Source: Bacillota bacterium
GTDB taxonomy: Bacteria; Bacillota; Clostridia; Acetivibrionales; JANLFN01
Reading direction: 5' to 3'
Length of the DNA stretch: 32,676 bases
NCBI GenBank assembly: GCA_023397675.1
Contig: JAEWTV010000118.1
Span: forward strand, 1-32,676
A program made the position numbers and the translations under genes. Shown piece by piece: positions 7,247-14,644 of this stretch (positions are counted from its first letter, which is position 1; the number at the start of each line of letters is the position of its first letter). Under the pieces are notes generated by a model. That model ran no database searches, had not been told where the DNA came from, and worked only from the letters and a program-made list of their open reading frames with translations.

Positions 7247-7643
7247 GGTCTTCCTGAAGGTCGGCAACCGGATCGCCCTTTGATTGTATATAAGCCGCGG
7301 TAAAGGGACTACCTCCTGCACTCATAGGATAAACTGCATGGTCATGATCAGCATAATAAGCACCAAGTCCGAGCTTTTCAAGCTCTTTTGCCGGGACACC
7401 TTTTGTAAGCTGAAATACCATTGCACCAACCATCTCAAGGTGGGCGAGTTCCTCAGTCCCTATATCGTTAAGCACAGCCTTTCCATCATTTGTAGGCATG
7501 CTGAACCTTTGGCTCAAATATCTTAAGGATGCAGCAAGCTCACCGTCAGGGCCCCCATATTGAGTAATAATATATTTTGCCATTTTAGGATTTGCACATT
7601 TTATATGAACAGGATATTGAAGTTTTTTCTCATAGACCCACAT
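7059..7643 (-). CDS. cotJC: Spore coat protein CotJC, manganese-catalase family
   Basis: The 194-residue product has the ferritin-like four-helix arrangement of Mn catalases. Probable metal ligands are E35, E65 and H68 (GTEELAHLEM), E136 (AAEAKAR) and H169 (REIVHFQRF). The size fits CotJC of Bacillus (about 190). It is a component of the spore coat made in the mother cell and may scavenge peroxide. The ATG follows AAGGAGG. It is the last gene of cotJA-cotJB-cotJC, with 14-base gaps between genes. Its last 61 codons are duplicated at 3073-3260 on the far side of the HD-Hsp90-like gene, so its 3' end may be a replacement supplied by the island. Confidence 0.95.
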   Translation of the reverse strand: MWVYEKKLQYPVHIKCANPKMAKYIITQYGGPDGELAASLRYLSQRFSMPTNDGKAVLNDIGTEELAHLEMVGAMVFQLTKGVPAKELEKLGLGAYYADHDHAVYPMSAGGSPFTAAYIQSKGDPVADLQEDLAAEAKARATYENLINLSDDPDVIDPLRFLRAREIVHFQRFGELLNTIQFRLGEQKVFTMRP

Positions 7644-7657
7644 TCCTCATACCTCCT

Positions 7658-7909
7658 TTAACATTCCCACGGCCATGGAGTTAAAGCCCAAAGCCATGAA
7701 TTAGTGTAATTCGCAGCACCATAATGCGTAATAGGACCATAACATTTTTCATAATTCATCAGGAGTGCTTTTGCGCGTTGAACTGCGTTACAGTACAGAG
7801 CAAGTGCCTGCCTGTCGCAGGGGTGAGTATTAAGATATAATGCTAAATCAAGAGCAGTAAAATCAGCAGCCATTAATTCCTTCATTGCATTACGCTGGTT
7901 CATATCCAT
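7658..7909 (-). CDS. cotJB: Spore coat protein CotJB
   Basis: The 83-residue product matches the CotJB pattern: a short helix (MKELMAADFTALDLALYLNTHP), then DRQALALYCNAVQRAKALLMNYEKCYGP, and a Trp/Pro-rich tail (WLWALTPWPWEC). CotJB joins CotJA and CotJC in the spore coat; its biochemical activity is not established. The ATG is preceded by AAGGAGGTGA at good spacing. It sits between cotJA and cotJC in a tight operon, so it is presumably under the same mother-cell sporulation promoter. I could not locate that promoter with confidence. Confidence 0.93.
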   Translation of the reverse strand: MDMNQRNAMKELMAADFTALDLALYLNTHPCDRQALALYCNAVQRAKALLMNYEKCYGPITHYGAANYTNSWLWALTPWPWEC

Positions 7910-7923
7910 CTGGGTTCACCTCC

Positions 7924-8145
7924 TTATTGATCTACGGTATATTCCGGATCGGTTCCATATGGTCTTGAAAGCTCCGGAAAGATAGTTCCGCATTTTAAGC
8001 CCTTCAAGGGCGGAAATATGCAAGTCAATTGTTGATATGGTACATATGAATGGGCAAGCTTGAAAACCGGCATTTGAGATTGCGCGGGCATGATGGCAGT
8101 TGGTTCCATTGGGGAACAGCATTTAGCTTCAATCATGGGATCCAT
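7924..8145 (-). CDS. cotJA: Spore coat protein CotJA
   Basis: The 73-residue product carries the family signature HSYVPYQQL...FPPLKGLKCGTIFPELSRPY. The frame is open for a further 32 codons upstream. That extension is Ile/Leu-rich and lies before a GGAGGG ribosome-binding site six bases from ATG 8143-8145, so I start at MDPMIEAKCC. CotJA is needed for CotJC assembly in the Bacillus coat. It is the first gene of cotJABC. The upstream region (8146-8250) contains two TTGATAAC copies on the minus strand and a GAATATT that resembles a SigE -35, but no matching -10 was found. Confidence 0.92.
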   Translation of the reverse strand: MDPMIEAKCCSPMEPTAIMPAQSQMPVFKLAHSYVPYQQLTCIFPPLKGLKCGTIFPELSRPYGTDPEYTVDQ

Positions 8146-8274
8146 AAATAACCCTCCAATTAGAAATAATCGTATTAACATAATATTCATAATGTGAACT
8201 AAGTGTTCTTTGATTAATGTTATCAAATAACTATAAAACAAGTTATCAAAAGCTGGGTGAGCTTGCTTTTTTGT

Positions 8275-8303
8275 TTGACCACATGGAAAATTATTGATAA
8301 TAT
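8275..8303 (+). promoter_or_regulatory. Predicted promoter for the small gene at 8361
   Basis: TTGACC (8275-8280) and TAATAT (8298-8303) are separated by 17 bases. Just upstream, at 8250-8272, is a small hairpin followed by T residues (AAGCT, five bases, AGCTT, then GCTTTTTT). No plus-strand gene precedes it, so that hairpin may be a relic of a lost gene. Confidence 0.45.
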
Positions 8304-8360
8304 TGCTGTAGAGAATCTTAATTTTTTTAAATGATTAATTTAAAGCAAATAGGAGTTAAT

Positions 8361-8699
8361 ATGTTTGGTGTAAAAAAATCAAGTAACAAAATAGAAAACT
8401 TGCGAGAACTACTTATCATGCAAAAAAGTGAGAAACTCAAAGAAACTGAAACAATATGGGATTTTGTTAATAATAATTTTATTGGCAAGAATTTTGGTGG
8501 CAAAGCTTCTACGACAGACTATTTAATTATGAATATTATGAATGAATGGAAAAGTATGTTTTCATACCCTGAAGGATTTAAACAAGGTGTCGTAATAAAC
8601 CCAACCTACAGCAAATTCCATAACACATTCACCGCCAATTGTCTATTCCTTCAAATTGAATTATTTAAAAATAATGTTCAAAATAATTCTTTATTGTAA
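8361..8699 (+). CDS. Hypothetical protein, 112 residues
   Basis: I do not recognise this protein. It begins MFGVKKSSNKIENLRELL, contains a charged helical stretch (LIMQKSEKLKETETIWDFV), and has no signal peptide or membrane segment. The frame extends to 8331. The ATG at 8361 is chosen because AGGAG lies five bases before it. The Asn-rich end (FKNNVQNNSLL) is not typical of a folded domain, so the C-terminus may be truncated or shifted. It is A+T-rich like the neighbouring lipoprotein gene and could be acquired. A short inverted repeat (CTGTTAA 8741-8747 with TTAACAG 8760-8766) follows in the gap. Confidence 0.5.
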   Translation: MFGVKKSSNKIENLRELLIMQKSEKLKETETIWDFVNNNFIGKNFGGKASTTDYLIMNIMNEWKSMFSYPEGFKQGVVINPTYSKFHNTFTANCLFLQIELFKNNVQNNSLL

Positions 8700-8815
8700 T
8701 CATTTACAAAATTCTATATAATTTCAATATTATGAGTAATCTGTTAAGGAAATGGTTTGTTAACAGAATTATATGATAAAATTTGAAGTTGCAATTTTAA
8801 AAGAAGGTATAGATT

Positions 8816-9775
8816 ATGCAAAAACCAAAAATAATTGTAAAAATAAATTTCAAAAAGATTTATTTGATTGTATTAACAATTCTATTATCAACAATAATTA
8901 TTTCTTGTAAAGCAAATTCTGATTCTACAGTTTCTCCAATATCAGGCAAAAGTAATAATGTAAAACTTATACAAGATGAAAATAATTCAGTTAATTCATC
9001 CAATAGTAGTACTTTAATAACAGTATCATCCGAAACTAAAAGTACACCTCCAGTCGATGAACATGAAATGAGAGAAATTGCGAAGAAATTGTACAAAGAA
9101 TTTATTGAGTATTCGGATATGTATGCAAATGATGATAAAGTGTTCTTAAAGAAAAATTATATAAGAGGGTCTGACAACACATCGGCGTATGATGCAGTAA
9201 TGGCAATTGATAGAGCCACTGGAATACTTGGAGTTTATAAACCTTATTTTACTGATGAAGAAATCGTTAAGGTTAATAGCAGATATAAGAAAATTCAAGA
9301 TGAATTTGGAAACGGCTTTCCTATTTATTATGGATACTCGAAAGCGGGATTGCATTTTATAGTTATAAGTCCTAACTTTGTAACAGGCGATGGAGGATTT
9401 AAAAGTGCTATTAATAAAATTCGAAATGATTCAAATGAAATGAATTTTCTTAATGATACTTCTTATATTTGCATTGAAAATGATTTTAGGATACTCGATG
9501 TTTTTGCGGAAGACTTAACTAATAAGAGCGATAATATTAAATATGATATATCTATATCATATTTGGATGGCTCAAGCAAATTTGATTCAAAAATAATTGA
9601 AAAACCTGATATCGAAAAATTAAACAAATACTTTACAAATTATAAAAGGTCATACTCTCAAACCCCAGAAACTAAAGACAAAGAATGGAGGTTAATTTTC
9701 TTCGACAAATATTTAGGTTGGCCAGATATAACCATAAACTATAAAGGGGAAGAAATTAATCTTATTGATGAATAA
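8816..9775 (+). CDS. Predicted lipoprotein of unknown function
   Basis: This 319-residue protein has a lysine-rich N-terminus, a hydrophobic stretch (IYLIVLTILLSTIIIS) and a lipobox IISC with the modified cysteine at 31. It should be exported and anchored to the outer face of the membrane. A Ser/Asn/Thr-rich linker follows (about 32-85), then a mixed alpha/beta region with no motif I can name. The ATG is preceded by AGAAGG. Codon composition is A+T-rich. It has no partner transport or signalling gene beside it, and nothing in the sequence points to a function. Confidence 0.8.
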   Translation: MQKPKIIVKINFKKIYLIVLTILLSTIIISCKANSDSTVSPISGKSNNVKLIQDENNSVNSSNSSTLITVSSETKSTPPVDEHEMREIAKKLYKEFIEYSDMYANDDKVFLKKNYIRGSDNTSAYDAVMAIDRATGILGVYKPYFTDEEIVKVNSRYKKIQDEFGNGFPIYYGYSKAGLHFIVISPNFVTGDGGFKSAINKIRNDSNEMNFLNDTSYICIENDFRILDVFAEDLTNKSDNIKYDISISYLDGSSKFDSKIIEKPDIEKLNKYFTNYKRSYSQTPETKDKEWRLIFFDKYLGWPDITINYKGEEINLIDE

Positions 9776-10107
9776 CTAATAAGTAGTAGGAAAAGTAGAA
9801 TGCAGCTATTTAGAATTGAATTTTGACACATTCCCTTGAAAACTGCTTGTTTCAATGATGAATGGCTAAAATATTTCTTTCCTTCGTAGTACATTAACTA
9901 TATAACTGAAACTGGAAGTTTTACATTAGAAGAGGAAGAAAAATTATCATCCTTATTGCCATATAAATAATTATCTACATGAAAAAATTTCTATGGAAAG
10001 GTTAATTAATGACATTTGAGAAGGTAAGATTTACATAAAATCTTATTGAAAATAGAAGAGAATTATGATAATATTAAAAAAAATAAATAGAAAAATTATG
10101 AGCAATG
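9776..10107. other. Gene-poor stretch with no intact gene
   Basis: I find no open frame with a start and ribosome-binding site here. One short open stretch (roughly 9894-9968, reading ...TETGSFTLEEEEKLSSLLPYK and stop) could be the tail of a decayed gene, but it matches nothing I recognise. Confidence 0.4.
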
Positions 10108-10149
10108 GGCGCTTAAAAATTATTATTTTTATGCGCCTTTTTTGTTTTT
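10108..10149 (+). terminator. Strong rho-independent terminator
   Basis: GGCGC (10108-10112) pairs with GCGCC (10133-10137). Inside it TAAAAAT pairs with ATTTTTA. A run of T residues follows. It insulates the MCP-like gene that starts at 10165 from upstream transcription. The gene it originally served is not evident. Confidence 0.85.
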
Positions 10150-10164
10150 AAGGAGGAGTGTAAT

Positions 10165-11706
10165 GTGAAGAAGGCTTTTTATCTTTTAATGGTTCAGGTT
10201 ATTTTTACAGTGCTTGTCGGGATTTTTCAGTTTGTGGTGCTCGGAACGGGTAAGTGGTATGTAACAGCTGTTTTAGCTGTTCTATTAATAATTGATTTGT
10301 TGATATACCGGTCTATTAAAAATACCAGTGATTCTTTGAACAAGGAAAAGAAGGTTTTAAACAAGAAACTTTCCAATTTCAACTATGAAATACAGGTTGC
10401 TTCAAGTCAGGTATCTTCAGTATCTGAACAATTACTGCTTACAATTGACGAAAGTGAAAGCTTTACAAGTAACCTGTATTCACAGGCAATAGAAATGTCT
10501 GAACATGAAAGAATGGTTGAAAAGGAAATGAAGGATACTACAAGCGTAGTAAACTCTGCAATGGAGCTTTTGGAAAACGTTAATTCAACAACCCTTGAAG
10601 CCGGCGAAATAAGCGAAACATCGGACAAGACCATAAAAAACAGTCTCGGTCAGATAATGGATATAGTTGAAACTATTGGGTTAATTAAGAATTCTACCGG
10701 CAAAACTATGGATAACATGGAGAAATTAAATACAACCTCTAAAGAGATAATAGGAATACTTGAAACGGTAAATAATATTTCAAAACAGACACATCTTCTG
10801 GCACTTAACGCTTCCATAGAATCGGCAAGAGCCGGTGAAGCCGGAAAGGGCTTCTCAGTTGTTGCAGAAGAAATCAGAAAGCTTTCAATGGAAACTGAAG
10901 CATCTGTTAAAAACATTAATGCTCTCATAACCAATATACAGAGTGAAGTTGATGAAATGCATTCCATAGTAAATGAAAATGCACAAAACGTTGCGAAGGG
11001 CGTTGAAGCTTCTCAAAGTGTAGGAAACAGTCTTGAAACTATTAATACTTCCTTTGAGAAGGTAGCTGGAATGATCAATAAAATCAATGAGCTTTCAAAG
11101 GAAGAGGCTGAACTTAATAAAAACGTTCAGAACAAGATATTGAATGTAGGAAATATAATATCTGTTACAACTGAAATGTTTGAAGATGTTAAAAAATCAA
11201 TACATACTCAGAAACACAGCATACGGGATATGTCGGGAATGGGTGACAGGCTTAAGTCTTCAGCTGAGAACCTGGAAAAGCTTATTGACAGCTCATCTAT
11301 ACAGCAGTTTAAGGTTAAAAATCTCGATGTTATAAAGCATAAAATAAATGATTTCAAAAGATCATCGGAAGAGTTCCTTAAAAATCCGGGATATGAAAAG
11401 CTTGACAGCACTGTTCATAAAACGCTTCTTGATGAACTTGTATTAAGAACTGATTATATAGAAGCCGCATGGACCAATGATGCAAAAGGACGATTCATAT
11501 ACTCGAATCCTCCTGCAGGAATTGCAAATGCAGGTGTAAGAGACTGGTTTAAATCAAGTATAAAAGGGGAAGAGTACATATCAAAGATTTATGTTTCCGC
11601 AATTACTAAAAATCCCTGTATAACTTACTCAATGCCAATAAAAAATTCTGAGGGAAAGATTATCGGAGTTATAGGGATAGATTTGAAGCTTGAGGAAGGA
11701 AATTAA
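10165..11706 (+). CDS. Membrane-anchored methyl-accepting chemotaxis-like protein with C-terminal PDC sensor
   Basis: This 513-residue protein has two hydrophobic segments at the N-terminus (about 5-28 and 34-50). The MCP signalling domain follows directly, without a HAMP domain. Its hairpin tip contains THLLALNASIESARAGEAGKGFSVVAEEIRKL, the CheA/CheW-contacting region. Residues about 395-513 form a C-terminal PDC/Cache-like domain (IEAAWTNDAKGRFIYSNPPAG...DWFKSSIKGEEYISKIY...GKIIGVIGIDL). The sensor is therefore cytoplasmic and downstream of the signalling module, opposite to the classical order. The start is GTG with AAGGAGGAG upstream. Length and motifs are intact. No chemotaxis genes are adjacent. 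Confidence 0.88.
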   Translation: MKKAFYLLMVQVIFTVLVGIFQFVVLGTGKWYVTAVLAVLLIIDLLIYRSIKNTSDSLNKEKKVLNKKLSNFNYEIQVASSQVSSVSEQLLLTIDESESFTSNLYSQAIEMSEHERMVEKEMKDTTSVVNSAMELLENVNSTTLEAGEISETSDKTIKNSLGQIMDIVETIGLIKNSTGKTMDNMEKLNTTSKEIIGILETVNNISKQTHLLALNASIESARAGEAGKGFSVVAEEIRKLSMETEASVKNINALITNIQSEVDEMHSIVNENAQNVAKGVEASQSVGNSLETINTSFEKVAGMINKINELSKEEAELNKNVQNKILNVGNIISVTTEMFEDVKKSIHTQKHSIRDMSGMGDRLKSSAENLEKLIDSSSIQQFKVKNLDVIKHKINDFKRSSEEFLKNPGYEKLDSTVHKTLLDELVLRTDYIEAAWTNDAKGRFIYSNPPAGIANAGVRDWFKSSIKGEEYISKIYVSAITKNPCITYSMPIKNSEGKIIGVIGIDLKLEEGN

Positions 11707-11733
11707 ATTTATTGTAGATATAAGAGATTTTTA

Positions 11734-11762
11734 TTTACAATTTATTTCATCTATGCTAGAAT
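11734..11762 (+). promoter_or_regulatory. Promoter of rpsO
   Basis: TTTACA (11734-11739) and TAGAAT (11757-11762) are separated by 17 bases. A start near 11769 would give a leader of about 80 bases. Confidence 0.7.
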
Positions 11763-11768
11763 ACTTCA

Positions 11769-11849
11769 TGTATGTTAACCGAATGCTGAGTTTGCGGAAG
11801 ACTCCGACCGTGTACCTGGCTTTCGGCGATTAAACCTAGGAGGGTTAAT
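11769..11849 (+). promoter_or_regulatory. Structured rpsO leader, likely autoregulatory
   Basis: CCGAA (11779-11783) can pair with TTCGG (11822-11826), supported by outer TTAA/TTAA pairing. Within it, GAGT (11788-11791) pairs with ACTC (11801-11804). Alternatively TTAACC (11775-11780) can pair with GGTTAA (11843-11848), which lies between the ribosome-binding site and the ATG. S15 represses its own mRNA in several bacteria through leader structures of different shapes. This one is a candidate for the same control. Confidence 0.5.
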
Positions 11850-12113
11850 ATGATAAAAGAACAAAAACAAGGAATTATTGGACAGTACAGACTGCATGAA
11901 AATGATACCGGATCCCCGGAAGTGCAGATAGCTATTCTCACTGAGAGAATCAATCATCTTAATGAACATTTAAAAATTCATAAGAAGGATCATCATTCAA
12001 GAAGAGGACTTCTTAAGATGGTTGGTCAGAGAAGGGGTTTACTTGATTATCTTGCAAAGGTAGATATTGAAAGATACCGTGCAATAGTTGAAAAACTCAA
12101 TTTGAGAAAATAA
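11850..12113 (+). CDS. rpsO: 30S ribosomal protein S15
   Basis: This 87-residue protein has the full S15 pattern: GSPEVQIAILTERINHL, then HKKDHHSRRGLLKMVGQRRGLLDYL, and a C-terminal YRAIVEKLNLRK. S15 binds 16S rRNA at the central three-way junction early in 30S assembly. The ATG has AGGAGG upstream. The rpsO-pnp order is conserved in Bacillota, but here a terminator follows rpsO directly and a 380-base gap separates it from pnp. The two therefore probably have separate promoters, or pnp depends partly on read-through. Confidence 0.98.
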   Translation: MIKEQKQGIIGQYRLHENDTGSPEVQIAILTERINHLNEHLKIHKKDHHSRRGLLKMVGQRRGLLDYLAKVDIERYRAIVEKLNLRK

Positions 12114-12119
12114 AAAAAC

Positions 12120-12144
12120 AGGGCGGAGCTTTCCGCTCTTTTTT
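12120..12144 (+). terminator. rpsO terminator
   Basis: GGGCGG (12121-12126) pairs with CCGCTC (12133-12138), one G-U pair. Six T residues follow. Confidence 0.85.
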
Positions 12145-12294
12145 CATTTTGGTATAAACATTATTTATCAGAGTACATTAAGGAATTTTTTCTATGTTTA
12201 ATTAAATTGTATTCTGATTAAAATAATGTAGATATAAAAAATAAAAATTAAAAAAAGCGCTACGGCAAACTTATGACAGAAATAAAAAAGAACA

Positions 12295-12444
12295 GGCAGG
12301 GTTAAGGCTAAGGCAAGCATTGAAAATTAGTTGGCAATGTACAATGTACAATTTACAGTTGAAAGCATAATTTCAATTAACAATTGTTTTAATTAATTTC
12401 AATTCTTACCTTAACCTCAACCAAAGCCTTGATTTAAACCTGCC
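12295..12444. repeat. Imperfect foldback (MITE-like) element between rpsO and pnp
   Basis: The ends are imperfect inverted repeats: GGCAGGGTTAAGGCTAAGGC at 12295-12314 against 12426-12444. A second nested possibility is 12299-12312 against 12409-12422 (two non-Watson-Crick positions). The centre holds ACAATGT-type tandem units near 12336-12353 and an A+T-rich palindromic stretch near 12372-12400. No coding frame and no clear target-site duplication is seen. The other part of this gap (12145-12294) is A+T-rich with nothing recognisable. Confidence 0.45.
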
Positions 12445-12496
12445 ATATTTTCTTCCCATAAGTCCGTAGTAGCAAAATATGAAGGAGGCATTTTAT

Positions 12497-14614
12497 ATGC
12501 AAAACTCATTTACTATGGAACTTGCAGGAAGAACCCTGACTATTGAAACAGGTAAGCTTGCACAGTTCGCAAACGGCTCATGTATGGTACGTTATGGTGA
12601 CACTGTCGTAATGTCCAGTGCAACTGCTTCAACTCAACCACGTGATGGAATCGATTTCTTTCCGCTCAGTGTCGATTACGAAGAAAGACTTTATGCAGTA
12701 GGAAAAATCCCAGGTGGATTTATAAAAAGGGAAGGAAAGCCTACAGAAAAGGCAATATTGACCTCAAGAGTTATAGATAGACCTATTCGTCCACTTTTCC
12801 CCAAGGATTTAAGAAACGATGTAGTAGTTGTTAATACTGTTATGTCTGTTGACCAGGATAATTCACCTGAAATAGCTGCAATGATAGGAACTTCTGTTGC
12901 AATTTCCATTTCAGATATACCGTGGAAAGGACCTATCGGCGGAATTGTCCTTGGATTGGTTGATGGAGAGGTTATAATCAATCCAAATGCAGAGCAGAGA
13001 GAAAAGAGCCAGATGTATGTTACTCTTGCAGGCACTCGTGACAAAATCGCAATGATAGAAGCAGGAGCAAATGAAGTATCTGATGAGGTAATGCTTGGTG
13101 CAATCAAAAAAGGCCATGATGAAATCAAAAAGATAGTAGAATTTATAGATAGCATTGTAAAAGAAATTGGAAAACCAAAATTTGAATACAAATCTGCTGA
13201 AGTACCTGCAGATGTATTCCAGGCAATCAAAGACTTTGCTTATGCAAAAATGAGAGTTGCTGTACTTACTGACGACAAGTCTGTAAGAGATGAAAACATA
13301 AGCAAACTTACAGATGAAGTCAAAGAGCATTTTGCAGAAATCTATCCTGAAAGCGAAGGATTACTAAAAGAAGCTATATATAAGTTAGAAAAGAAAGTTG
13401 TAAGAGAATATATCCTTGAAGAGCATAAGAGGGTTGACGGAAGAAGCCTTGATGCAATAAGAACTTTAAGTGCCGATGTTGGCATTCTCCCAAGGACTCA
13501 CGGTTCTGGACTTTTCCAGCGTGGACAGACTCAGGTGCTTACAACTGTTACACTTGGTGCAATGGGCGATGTTCAGATGCTTGACGGACTTGATCTTGAA
13601 GAAACAAAACGCTACATGCATCACTATAACTTCCCTGGATACAGTGTTGGAGAAGCAAAGACTTCAAGAGGCCCAGGCAGGAGAGAAATCGGTCACGGAG
13701 CACTTGCAGAAAGAGCATTAGTACCTGTACTTCCTAATGAAGACGAATTCCCATATGCGTTAAGACTTGTTTCGGAAGTTCTTATGTCAAACGGTTCAAC
13801 CTCACAGGGAAGCGTTTGCGGAAGCACCCTGGCACTTATGGATGCCGGTGTTCCGATAAAGAATCCTGTTGCCGGAATTTCCTCAGGTCTTGTAATTGAT
13901 GAAAACAATCCTGACAGGTTCGTAACCTTCATGGATATTCAGGGTATAGAAGACTTCTTCGGAGATATGGACTTCAAGGTTGCAGGAACAAAGGACGGTA
14001 TTACTGCAATTCAGATGGATATCAAGGTTGAAGGCTTAAGCGAAGAAATAATCAGACAGGCCTTTGAACTCACTAGAAAGGGAAGATTGCAGATAATCAA
14101 CGATGTAATACTTAAAGCTATTGAAAAGCCAAGAGCTGATCTTTCACAGTATGCACCGAAGATTCTTACAACTTCTATAGATCCTGATAAGATCAGAGAC
14201 GTTATCGGACCTGGTGGAAAGATGATCAATAAGATTATTGCAGAAACCGGAGTTAAGATAGATATAGAAGAAAACGGCAAGGTTTATGTTGCTGCAACCG
14301 ATACCAAAGCCGGTCTGAAGGCAATTCAGATAATAGAGGGAATTGCAAAGGATGCACAACCTGGACAGATATACAATGGTAAGGTAACAAGAATTATGGC
14401 TTTTGGAGCATTTGTTGAATTCCTGCCTGGTAAGGAAGGACTTGTTCACATTTCAAAGCTTGATAAGAAGAGAGTTGAGAAGGTTGAAGATGTAGTAAAT
14501 GTCGGAGACGAAATACTTGTCAAGGTTATGGAAGTAGATAAACAGGGAAGAATAAACCTTTCCAGGAAAGATGCGATGCCGGATGAGACCAAGCCTGAAG
14601 AAGCAAAGCAGTAA
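12497..14614 (+). CDS. pnp: Polyribonucleotide nucleotidyltransferase (PNPase)
   Basis: The 705-residue product has the complete PNPase layout. The first RNase PH-like domain begins FTMELAGRTLTIETGK. An all-helical linker follows, then the second RNase PH domain (HGSGLFQRGQTQVLT...GDMDFKVAGTKDGITAIQMDIKV, holding the catalytic aspartates). A KH domain (IGPGGKMINKIIAETG) and an S1 domain (GKVTRIMAFGAFVEFLPGKEGLVHIS) complete it. It degrades RNA 3' to 5' by phosphorolysis as a trimer. The frame opens at 12479, but AAGGAGG lies just before ATG 12497, so I use that start. The M16 peptidase gene follows after 30 bases, probably in the same transcript. Confidence 0.97.
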   Translation: MQNSFTMELAGRTLTIETGKLAQFANGSCMVRYGDTVVMSSATASTQPRDGIDFFPLSVDYEERLYAVGKIPGGFIKREGKPTEKAILTSRVIDRPIRPLFPKDLRNDVVVVNTVMSVDQDNSPEIAAMIGTSVAISISDIPWKGPIGGIVLGLVDGEVIINPNAEQREKSQMYVTLAGTRDKIAMIEAGANEVSDEVMLGAIKKGHDEIKKIVEFIDSIVKEIGKPKFEYKSAEVPADVFQAIKDFAYAKMRVAVLTDDKSVRDENISKLTDEVKEHFAEIYPESEGLLKEAIYKLEKKVVREYILEEHKRVDGRSLDAIRTLSADVGILPRTHGSGLFQRGQTQVLTTVTLGAMGDVQMLDGLDLEETKRYMHHYNFPGYSVGEAKTSRGPGRREIGHGALAERALVPVLPNEDEFPYALRLVSEVLMSNGSTSQGSVCGSTLALMDAGVPIKNPVAGISSGLVIDENNPDRFVTFMDIQGIEDFFGDMDFKVAGTKDGITAIQMDIKVEGLSEEIIRQAFELTRKGRLQIINDVILKAIEKPRADLSQYAPKILTTSIDPDKIRDVIGPGGKMINKIIAETGVKIDIEENGKVYVAATDTKAGLKAIQIIEGIAKDAQPGQIYNGKVTRIMAFGAFVEFLPGKEGLVHISKLDKKRVEKVEDVVNVGDEILVKVMEVDKQGRINLSRKDAMPDETKPEEAKQ

Positions 14615-14644
14615 TGCTTTCTTATCCAAAACGCCGGAGGAAAT

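Noticed and set aside
8146..8241. N-terminal extension of CotJA to 105 residues
   Set aside because: The extension lies upstream of the GGAGGG ribosome-binding site and does not fit the family start.
8146..8250. SigE-type promoter for cotJABC
   Set aside because: A GAATATT resembling the -35 is present on the minus strand, but no acceptable -10 occurs at 13-15 bases.
9894..9968. Short open stretch (TETGSFTLEEEEKLSSLLPYK and stop) as a gene
   Set aside because: No start codon or ribosome-binding site, too short, and no recognisable family.
12691..13230. A 179-codon open frame antisense to pnp, and similar long antisense frames opposite pnp, spoIIIE and the MCP genes
   Set aside because: The sense frames encode complete, highly conserved proteins. 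The antisense products are low-complexity Ser/Ile-rich shadows without ribosome-binding sites.
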